Assembly (NCBI GenBank): GCA_946480675.1
Contig: CAMLKS010000025.1
Span: 1 to 13,563 of the forward strand
Source of the DNA: an uncultured Bacteroidota bacterium
Lineage (GTDB): Bacteria; Bacteroidota; Bacteroidia; Chitinophagales; Chitinophagaceae
Direction: 5' to 3'
DNA: 13,563 bases
Shown here: piece by piece, positions 7,754-13,563 of the stretch
Layout: the number at the start of each line of letters is the position of its first letter
Position numbering within the stretch: the first letter of the stretch is position 1
Position numbers and translations under genes: made by a program
Notes under the pieces: generated by a model
Seen by the model: only the letters and a program-made list of their open reading frames with translations
The model's database searches: none
Told to the model about the DNA's origin: nothing

Positions 7754-8446
7754 ATGCCCGAAAAAGCCAAGATATTACTGGTAGAGGACGACCCAACTTT
7801 GAGTTACGTAGTAAAAGACAGCTTGTCGAACAACGGATACGAAGTGGTACATTGCCCGGATGCGGAAACTGCCTGGCAACAATTCATGAAACACAATTTT
7901 GATGTGTGCCTGCTGGATGTAATGCTACCTAAAAAAGATGGCATGCACCTGGCCAACCAGATACGCCAAAAGAATGAAACCATACCCATACTGCTACTTA
8001 CATCTAAAAACATGGATGACGACAAGATAGCAGGTTTCAGAAGCGGTGCGGATGATTATATCACCAAACCGTTCAACATGCAGGAGCTATTGCTGCGTCT
8101 GGAAGTATTTCTGAAACGCACACGTAAGAAAGTGGAAGAAGCACCGTCTGACGTGAAACTGGGTTCCCTGGAATTTGACTATAACAACCTTACATTGAAA
8201 AATGATAAGGTATCTCACCAGCTAACACAGCGCGAGGCCGACCTGATAAAATACCTGGTACAAAATGCCAACCGTGTGCTGAAGCGTGATGAAATATTGC
8301 TGAACGTATGGGGTAAGGAAGATTACTTCCTGGGACGCAGTATGGATGTATTCATCACTAAAGTGCGTAAGTTCATAAAAGGCGAAGAAGGTGTAGAACT
8401 GCAAACAATACATGGTATCGGGTTTAAGTTTGTTTACAACCCATAA
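7754..8446 (+). CDS. OmpR/PhoB-family two-component response regulator (no adjacent kinase)
   Basis: A 230-residue cytoplasmic DNA-binding regulator. The receiver domain (about 1-122) has all the key residues: the acidic pair Asp12/Asp13 in 'LLVEDDP', phospho-acceptor Asp55 in 'CLLDVMLPKKDG', Thr83 in 'ILLLTSK', and Lys105 in 'DDYITKPF'. The C-terminal winged helix (about 135-230) matches the Trans_reg_C fold: 'LTQREADLIKYL', 'RVLKRDEILLNVWG', 'RSMDVFITKVRKFI', and the closing 'IHGIGFKFVYNP'. The overall form recalls the Bacteroides RprY type, but I would not give the symbol without a comparison. No histidine kinase gene adjoins it: upstream is the helicase, downstream a convergent gene. It is followed in frame by four consecutive TAA codons and then a terminator. 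The start at 7754 is set by the 'MPEKAKILLVEDD' beginning, the normal length before beta-strand 1. Confidence 0.94.
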   Translation: MPEKAKILLVEDDPTLSYVVKDSLSNNGYEVVHCPDAETAWQQFMKHNFDVCLLDVMLPKKDGMHLANQIRQKNETIPILLLTSKNMDDDKIAGFRSGADDYITKPFNMQELLLRLEVFLKRTRKKVEEAPSDVKLGSLEFDYNNLTLKNDKVSHQLTQREADLIKYLVQNANRVLKRDEILLNVWGKEDYFLGRSMDVFITKVRKFIKGEEGVELQTIHGIGFKFVYNP

Positions 8447-8474
8447 TAATAATAACGATACACTAAAAAAAGGC

Positions 8475-8505
8475 AAAGCGAATGGTAGACACCATTCGCT
8501 TTTTT
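8475..8505. terminator. Bidirectional intrinsic terminator
   Basis: AAAGCGAATGGT (8475-8486) pairs perfectly with ACCATTCGCTTT (8491-8502) around the 4-nt loop AGAC. On the plus strand the stem runs into a T tract ending at 8505; on the minus strand the A tract at 8465-8471 gives a run of seven Ts. It therefore terminates the response regulator gene (+, stop at 8446) and the PorP/SprF gene (-, stop at 8525-8527). Confidence 0.9.
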
Positions 8506-8524
8506 CTATCCCCTATATGTAACT

Positions 8525-9598
8525 CTAAAATCCTACTTCGCCTGCATCGAGCATTTGCTCAAAGCGCGGACAAGCTGTCTGGTAGCCATTGTTCTGGCGT
8601 TGCTTGTACCTGCCGCGGGCGAATAATGATATTTCGTAGCCACCTGCACCATTGCTGGCAGGCTTCAGGCCGGATGTATTTACGTCGTATGATAAGGTGA
8701 CAGAGTATTGATTATAGTCAACTTTAAGAGTGGGTATGATAGCGTCTTGCAAACGTACAAAAGCGCCGGCATAAACTGCAAAAATTGTTGATGATTCTGT
8801 ACGATTTCTCCAGCTAACTAAACCACCCGCCATTATCTCGCGATAAGGCCCCTGGCTGGTATAATTGAAGTGTCCTGTTACTGCATACTGCTCGTTTATA
8901 TTACCCTTTACACCTGCATTGGCACTCCACTTCATATCCAGGCGCAGCAAGTCCTGATCGCCTGCAAATGTTTGCTTTGGCTTGGTAATGTGATAAGCAG
9001 CCGCACCTATATAATAGTTGATATTGCGGGCAGCACCCATGCTACTATTGAAGCTGATACCTGCGCCTAAGTCATACGCCTGCATAGATACATTCTGGAT
9101 GTTTTCACCGCTGGCCATACCACTATTATAGTTACCATTTACATACTGTGTACTGAAGGTGGCCTTCGACATATCGAAAGAGCGCTGAATGTACCCGGCA
9201 GTAAAGCCAACAGATAAATAAGAACGGTGACCATCGGCCATAGCCTTATTATAATTGATAGCGGGGTAAACATTCATGCTGTTGAAGCTGATGCTACCTG
9301 CCTTATCATACGTGCCCGTAACACCGAAGCTAACATAATCTCCCGCGCCATTTACGGCTATGCGGGTTTCTGCCGAAGCCAGTATCGTTTGGAACGGCAC
9401 AGAGATATTGCTCCATTGCGTACGATAGTTAACGCCAGCTTTATAATCGCCGCTGAAGATACCCGTCAGCGCGGGGTTGCGAAGGATAGCATTCTCATAG
9501 AATTGTGAGAAGTGAATATCCTGTGCAGTTGCCGTTCCGGCACACAAAGCCAGTGCCGCTGCCGACACCAGGCTACCAATGTAAATGCGTTTTTTCAT
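8525..9598 (-). CDS. PorP/SprF-family type IX secretion system outer-membrane protein
   Basis: A 357-residue protein with a clear signal peptide ('MKKRIYIGSL' then a hydrophobic Ala/Leu stretch, cleaved around 'TATA|QD', residue 25). Immediately after the cleavage site is the family hallmark 'DIHFSQFYENAILRNPALTG', followed by 'DYKAGVNYRTQW', and then repeated amphipathic strands ending in short turns, as in an outer-membrane barrel of the PorP/SprF family. In Flavobacterium, SprF lies directly downstream of the adhesin gene sprB and is needed for SprB to reach the surface; SprF-like proteins are generally paired with type B sorting-domain substrates. Here the gene begins 28 nt after the stop of just such a large substrate gene, on the same strand, and has no obvious promoter of its own, so co-transcription and a dedicated partnership are likely. 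TAG stop at 8525-8527. Which gliding or adhesion function it supports is not visible. Confidence 0.92.
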   Translation of the reverse strand: MKKRIYIGSLVSAAALALCAGTATAQDIHFSQFYENAILRNPALTGIFSGDYKAGVNYRTQWSNISVPFQTILASAETRIAVNGAGDYVSFGVTGTYDKAGSISFNSMNVYPAINYNKAMADGHRSYLSVGFTAGYIQRSFDMSKATFSTQYVNGNYNSGMASGENIQNVSMQAYDLGAGISFNSSMGAARNINYYIGAAAYHITKPKQTFAGDQDLLRLDMKWSANAGVKGNINEQYAVTGHFNYTSQGPYREIMAGGLVSWRNRTESSTIFAVYAGAFVRLQDAIIPTLKVDYNQYSVTLSYDVNTSGLKPASNGAGGYEISLFARGRYKQRQNNGYQTACPRFEQMLDAGEVGF

Positions 9599-9626
9599 AA
9601 AATCTTTTTAGTAGTTACATATATTC

Positions 9627-9926
9627 TTATCGCACCAGAGAGATGTCTCCCTTCATCTCTATAGGTTCCCCAGATTCACAAAATGCATTGATTATATATA
9701 CAAACACATCGGGTTTTAATTGTACACTCTTATAAGTACCATCCCATCCTGCCATAGGGTTATTTAGTGGCATGTCTTCTCTTGAAAACATCAGTTCGCC
9801 CCACCTGTTATATACTCTAAAGCTCTTAACACTGCTCAGTCCTTTACCCTGCGGGAAGAACGTATCATTTACACCATCACCATTTGGTGTGAATGTATTG
9901 GCAACAAACACCTGACTCTTATCGCA
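9627..9926 (-). other. Gliding-motility-associated C-terminal domain (type B T9SS sorting signal)
   Basis: The last 99 residues of the giant protein carry the motifs of the CHU_C / TIGR04131-type domain: 'VANTFTPNGDGVNDTFFPQG', 'RVYNRWGELMF', 'GWDGTYKSVQLKPDVFVYII' and the terminal 'MKGDISLVR'. In this family the domain directs export through the type IX system and, for the type B class, generally requires a PorP/SprF-like protein, which is encoded next door. Confidence 0.93.
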
Positions 9927-12900
9927 ACTAACATAAACGGTTACTTCATCTTTTGCCACGCAACCAAATTCATTGCTCACCAATACCGTATAAACCGTTG
10001 TTTTATTAGGCGATGTGCTGACTATCCTACAATCCTGGCAACTTACGAGGTTGGCCGGTGTCCATTCATATTTTACAATTTCGTTGCCTTCTGCTATCAG
10101 CTCTATGGTACTACCACCGCTGATGTTCCTGTCCGGGCCAAGGTCAACCTTTGGCAAGTCGTGTACCAGGATGGTTACAGAGGCTGTATCAGTAAAGCAA
10201 TCGCCTTGTTTAGCCACGAGTCTGTAGGTGGTAGTGGCTTCAGGCGTAGCAGTAGGGTTAGGCGATGTGGGATCGCTCAGTCCGGCAGATGGTATCCACA
10301 GGTAAGAGGATGCACCACTTGCAGAAAGCACCGTGCTTTCACCTTTACATATACTATCGCCGGGGCCAATTACCAATGCTTCTTTATCTATCACGGTTAT
10401 GGTTACCTCGTCGGAATCGCTACAGCCAATAGCATCGCTGCCTATTACCGTATATGTAATAGTGTTGACAGGATTAGCCATAGGATCAGGACAATTTGTA
10501 CATGATAAAGATGTACCCGGCTTCCATACATAACTAACGCCGCCTGTAGCATTCAACTGTACAGAAGAGCCGCTACACAGTTTTTTGTCTTCTCCAGCAT
10601 TGATATCAGGAGACGGGTTGACCGTTACGGTTACGTTATCTGTAGCTTTACAGCCATCACCATCTGTACCTGTTACGGTATAGGTAGTAGTTGTAAGCGG
10701 GCTGGCTACGGTTGTAGCACAGTTGTTGCAACTAAGGCCGGATGCTGGTGCCCACTGGTAGCTTACGCCCCCAGTAGCAGTCAGCGTATCGCTATTGCCT
10801 TCACATATAATCTTATCGGGGCCTGCGTTGATATTGGGTATAGGCCTTACAGTGATGGTTACTTTCTCTGTATCGGTACAACCATTGCTATTACCTACTA
10901 CATAATAGGTGATAGTGGCCGGAGGTGTAGCTATAGGGTTGCTGCAGGTATTACATGATAACCCCAGAATAGGCGTCCACTGATACGTATTTGCACCGCT
11001 TACATTCAACTGTACATTATCACCGCTACATACTACAGATGCTGAACTGTTGACAATGATGTTGGGTATCGGGTTCACCGTTACTTTAACGGTATCCGTA
11101 TTTACACAGCCATTAACATCGGTGCCTGTAAGAATATAGTTGGTTGTAGTGCCTGGCGATGCAGCAGGTACTGCGCATGTGGTACATGACAGGCCAGACG
11201 ATGGCGACCACACATAACTTGCGGCACCATTAGCACTTAGGAAAGTACTTGACCCGGCGCATATGGCTTTGTCCGTACCTGCATTTACCGTAGGCAACGG
11301 ATTCACAATTACCTGCACCTGGTCGGTATCTGTACAGCCATTAGCTGCGGTACCTACTACTGTATAAGTAGTGGTGGTTGCAGGGTTGGCAGTGGGTGAT
11401 GCACAGGTTGTACAAGACAAGCCTGTAGCCGGTGTCCATACATAAGTAGCTGCACCTGTTGCCGTAAGTGTAGCGGATGCACCGATACAGATAGATTTTT
11501 GTGTACCTGCGCTTACAGTAGGCTTTGTGTTAACGCTTACCGTTATCCTGCCGGTATCTATACAACCATTGACATCAGTACCCGTTACTATATAAGTAGT
11601 AGTGCCGGTGGGCGTAGCTACCGGACTGGTACATGAAGTGCACGATAAGCCGGTTGCAGGTGTCCACACATAGGTAGCAGCGCCGTTACCGTTAATGGTA
11701 GTGCTGCTGCCGGCACATATGGATGTACCGCCTGTGGCTGTTACATTAGGTAAAGGATTTACTGTGACTGTTACTATTGCAGTATTGGTACAGCCGTTAG
11801 CATCCTGGCCTGTTACGGTATAAGTTGTAGTGGTGGTTGGGGTAGCTACCGGGCTGGCACATGAAGTACATGATAAGCCGGTTGCGGGTGACCACGTATA
11901 GGAGGCAGCGCCGGTTGCATTCAGCGTAGTACTGCTGCCGACACAGATAGCGCGATTAGCACTGGCACCTACGGTGGGGCGCGGGTTAACCGTCACTGTA
12001 ACCGTTGCTGTATTGGAACAGCCTGCAGTACCTGACCCTGTTACTGTATAAGTAGTAGTAGTAGTCGGTGAGGCCACAGGGCTGGCGCAGCCTGTACAAG
12101 ACAACCCTGTTGCAGGGCTCCAAGTATATGAGGTAGCGCCTGTTGCATTCAGCGTAGTGCTGCTGCCTGCACATATGGTAACATTGCTACCTGCACTCAC
12201 TGTTGGCAGATTGCTCACATTTACTGTTACGGCACCGGTATCGGTACAGCCATTGGCATCGGTACCCGTTACAATATATTTAGTTGTTGCAGTAGGGTTC
12301 GCTACCGGTGCAGCACATGTGCTGCAAGAAAGTGTGCCTGCAGGTGTCCATACATAGCTGGTAGCACCTGTAGCACCTAAGGTTGCAGATGCGCCATTGC
12401 AAATAGTCACATCGTTGCCGGCTGCCACTGTTGGCAAAGGATTGACCGTAACGACCACCTTACCTGTATCCGTACAGCCATTGGTATCGGTACCGGTTAC
12501 TATATACGTAGTAGTAGCTGTTGGCAATACAGTAGGATTGGCACAAGTGCTGCAAGACAAGCCTGCAGAAGGAGACCAGACATAGGTAGAAGCCCCCGTT
12601 ACGCTCAGTGTTACAGGCGTGGTACTTCCCGCGCAAATAGCTTGTGACGGGCCGCCGCTTACAGCAGGATTAGCATGTATCGTTACTGTTTTAGTAATAG
12701 TATCGCTACAGCCACGCGTATTGGTCATTATCAGTCTTACTGAATAAGTGCCGGGTGCCGTGTACGTATGCGAAGGGTTATGAGCGCTACTGGTATTACC
12801 GTCACCGAAGTTCCAGCTGCGTGTACTTAAAGCGCTCAATGTATTATACACTGTATCGGTAAAGTTTACCGTACCTGAATTACATAAGTTATTCGGCGTA

Positions 12901-13563
12901 AAGCTGAAGTCAGCATCCATATAATCTACCTTAACCGTATCCAGACCCTGTATGGGCACAAGACAAGATGCACCGTCACTTAATATCAGCTTGGGCACAT
13001 ACATCCCGCTTTGGGTGTATGTATAAGAGTATGAGGTATTAGATGTGGTTTGCGTAAAGCCGTTGCTCATATCCCATATATAGGATGTAGCATTATTGCT
13101 GGTAGCGGTAAAGTTTACCGTCAGCGGATTACACCCTGTAACAGGCGAATAGCTGAAGGTACCCGTAGGGCCATCTACCCTTACTGTTTTAGTAAGCGAA
13201 TCCTTACAACCTGCAGAACTGGTTGCAACCAGTTTTACAGAATAGATACCCGGATAGGTATAAAGCGTAGACGGATTTGTTATGGAAGAATAACTATTGT
13301 TACCAAAAGTCCAGTTGTAGGAAACTGCACCGGTAGAAGCATTGGTCATAGTAACGGCCAATGGCGGGCAGTTAGCAGCCGTATCGCTTAACGAAAACGC
13401 TACAACAGGTTTATTTACCTGTATCATAGCATTTTTAGTAACCGAATCTTTACAGCCGTACATATCGGTCACTACCAGTTTGATAGTGTAGTTGCCGCTT
13501 GCTGTGTAAGCATGCGTAGGGTTAGCGCCGGTAGAGGTGGTGGCATCGCCCCAGTGCCATACA
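9627..13563 (-). CDS. Giant secreted repeat protein with PKD domains, 12 tandem Cys-containing repeats and type B T9SS sorting domain (N-terminus beyond window)
   Basis: The minus-strand frame is open from the right edge to a TAA at 9627-9629. A GTG at 13470-13472 is not the real start: the codons before it translate as a good PKD domain ('WHWGDATTSTG', 'NPTHAYTASGNYTIKLVVTD'), so the gene runs on past 13563 and at least 1311 residues are visible. Order from the N-terminal side: four PKD-like domains, twelve tandem repeats of about 76 residues, then a gliding-motility-associated C-terminal domain. Such proteins are surface adhesins or long extracellular fibres exported by the type IX secretion system, as with SprB of Flavobacterium, although this protein is not shown to be SprB. 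Composition is rich in Thr, Ser, Gly, Val and Pro, typical of extracellular beta-sandwich proteins. The PorP/SprF gene follows at 28 nt and probably works with it. Ligand and enzymatic activity are unknown; no catalytic domain is visible in this part. Confidence 0.93.
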   Translation of the reverse strand, partial: VWHWGDATTSTGANPTHAYTASGNYTIKLVVTDMYGCKDSVTKNAMIQVNKPVVAFSLSDTAANCPPLAVTMTNASTGAVSYNWTFGNNSYSSITNPSTLYTYPGIYSVKLVATSSAGCKDSLTKTVRVDGPTGTFSYSPVTGCNPLTVNFTATSNNATSYIWDMSNGFTQTTSNTSYSYTYTQSGMYVPKLILSDGASCLVPIQGLDTVKVDYMDADFSFTPNNLCNSGTVNFTDTVYNTLSALSTRSWNFGDGNTSSAHNPSHTYTAPGTYSVRLIMTNTRGCSDTITKTVTIHANPAVSGGPSQAICAGSTTPVTLSVTGASTYVWSPSAGLSCSTCANPTVLPTATTTYIVTGTDTNGCTDTGKVVVTVNPLPTVAAGNDVTICNGASATLGATGATSYVWTPAGTLSCSTCAAPVANPTATTKYIVTGTDANGCTDTGAVTVNVSNLPTVSAGSNVTICAGSSTTLNATGATSYTWSPATGLSCTGCASPVASPTTTTTYTVTGSGTAGCSNTATVTVTVNPRPTVGASANRAICVGSSTTLNATGAASYTWSPATGLSCTSCASPVATPTTTTTYTVTGQDANGCTNTAIVTVTVNPLPNVTATGGTSICAGSSTTINGNGAATYVWTPATGLSCTSCTSPVATPTGTTTYIVTGTDVNGCIDTGRITVSVNTKPTVSAGTQKSICIGASATLTATGAATYVWTPATGLSCTTCASPTANPATTTTYTVVGTAANGCTDTDQVQVIVNPLPTVNAGTDKAICAGSSTFLSANGAASYVWSPSSGLSCTTCAVPAASPGTTTNYILTGTDVNGCVNTDTVKVTVNPIPNIIVNSSASVVCSGDNVQLNVSGANTYQWTPILGLSCNTCSNPIATPPATITYYVVGNSNGCTDTEKVTITVRPIPNINAGPDKIICEGNSDTLTATGGVSYQWAPASGLSCNNCATTVASPLTTTTYTVTGTDGDGCKATDNVTVTVNPSPDINAGEDKKLCSGSSVQLNATGGVSYVWKPGTSLSCTNCPDPMANPVNTITYTVIGSDAIGCSDSDEVTITVIDKEALVIGPGDSICKGESTVLSASGASSYLWIPSAGLSDPTSPNPTATPEATTTYRLVAKQGDCFTDTASVTILVHDLPKVDLGPDRNISGGSTIELIAEGNEIVKYEWTPANLVSCQDCRIVSTSPNKTTVYTVLVSNEFGCVAKDEVTVYVSCDKSQVFVANTFTPNGDGVNDTFFPQGKGLSSVKSFRVYNRWGELMFSREDMPLNNPMAGWDGTYKSVQLKPDVFVYIINAFCESGEPIEMKGDISLVR
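9927..12671 (-). repeat. Twelve tandem 76-residue (228-bp) coding repeats
   Basis: Units in protein order: 12441-12671 (77 aa), 12213-12440, 11985-12212, 11757-11984, 11529-11756, 11301-11528, 11073-11300, 10845-11072, 10617-10844, 10389-10616, 10161-10388 (all 76 aa) and 9927-10160 (78 aa). A typical unit reads 'PLPTVNAGTDKAICAGSST', then 'G-A-x-S-Y-V-W-T/S-P', 'GLSCTTCASP', 'TTTTYTVTGTD-NGCTDTD', 'VTVTVN'. Each normally has four cysteines: one in ICxG, two in SCxxC, and one in NGC. They are probably Ig-like beta-sandwich modules; they are not classical PKD domains because the WxFGDG motif is missing. The adjacent units 3-6 are most alike; units 11 and 12 are the most diverged. Nucleotide identity between units is clearly lower than protein identity, so the copies are not a very recent duplication. 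Confidence 0.92.
12672..13563 (-). other. PKD-like domain region of the giant protein (four domains, first one cut by the window)
   Basis: Domain limits in protein order: 13416-13563 (partial, 'WHWGDATTS'), 13176-13415 ('YNWTFGNNSY', 'YPGIYSVKLVATSSAGC'), 12927-13175 ('SYIWDMSNG', 'SGMYVPKLILSDG') and 12672-12926 ('RSWNFGDGNTSS', 'HNPSHTYTAPGTYSVRLI'). The fourth has the full W-x-F-G-D-G and H-x-Y-x-x-x-G-x-Y pattern of PKD domains. The third is the most divergent, with the GDG portion replaced. PKD domains are extracellular protein- or carbohydrate-contact modules and spacers. Confidence 0.85.

Noticed and set aside
7714..7902. Short plus-strand frame overlapping the start of the response regulator
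   Set aside because: It is a different frame of a clear receiver-domain gene, and its product has no recognisable features.
12157..12585. Two plus-strand frames with similar products ('VSVQPL-SVPVTIY') that look like a repeated small-gene family
   Set aside because: They are antisense to the 228-bp repeats of the giant protein; their mutual similarity is inherited from the repeat array.
9927..12671. Regularly spaced repeats suggestive of a CRISPR or satellite array
   Set aside because: The period is 228 bp, a multiple of three, and the frame is open throughout with protein similarity greater than DNA similarity; it is a coding repeat.
13470..13472. GTG as the start of the giant protein
   Set aside because: The codons before it continue a PKD domain up to the window edge, so it is an internal valine.

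Overview
The window looks like a chromosomal piece of a Bacteroidota bacterium, probably a Chitinophagaceae-like lineage (order Chitinophagales). This rests on several gene families typical of the phylum found together: an outer-membrane beta-barrel receptor of the TonB-dependent class, a secreted protein ending in the gliding-motility-associated (type IX secretion, type B) C-terminal domain, and a PorP/SprF partner directly behind it. Shine-Dalgarno sites are largely absent, and the one promoter-like element I can point to fits the Bacteroidota TAnnTTTG pattern. The taxon is inferred; no rRNA or other taxonomic marker is present.

Layout. Positions 1-3862 (+): the C-terminal part of an outer-membrane beta-barrel/TonB-dependent receptor, a secreted DUF4197 protein, and a four-repeat DUF349 protein, in series with 39 and 49 nt gaps. 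A perfect 19-bp hairpin at 3861-3899 separates this block from a convergent, exported thioredoxin-fold protein (3895-4398, -). Divergent from that is a 1047-residue UvrD-type helicase fused to a RecB-type nuclease with a probable Fe-S cysteine set (4479-7622, +). An AT-rich spacer with an inverted repeat leads to an OmpR-family response regulator with no kinase beside it (7754-8446, +). A second bidirectional terminator (8475-8505) closes that gene. The rest is on the minus strand: a very large repetitive secreted protein (9627 to beyond the right edge) and, 28 nt downstream of it, a PorP/SprF protein (8525-9598).

How the genes fit together. The clearest functional unit is the last pair. The large protein carries PKD domains, twelve tandem ~76-residue cysteine-containing repeats and a type B sorting domain, so it is expected to leave the cell through the type IX system; the adjacent PorP/SprF protein is the kind of outer-membrane partner that such substrates need. 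The helicase-nuclease is a self-contained DNA end-processing or repair enzyme. The other genes are housekeeping or envelope genes whose adjacency does not clearly define a pathway. I do not see a convincing undescribed defence or mobile system. The most notable items are the repeat architecture of the giant protein, the one-chain helicase-nuclease, and some compact regulatory structures in the short intergenic gaps. No gap exceeds about 135 bases, and I found no tRNA, rRNA, CRISPR array or insertion sequence.
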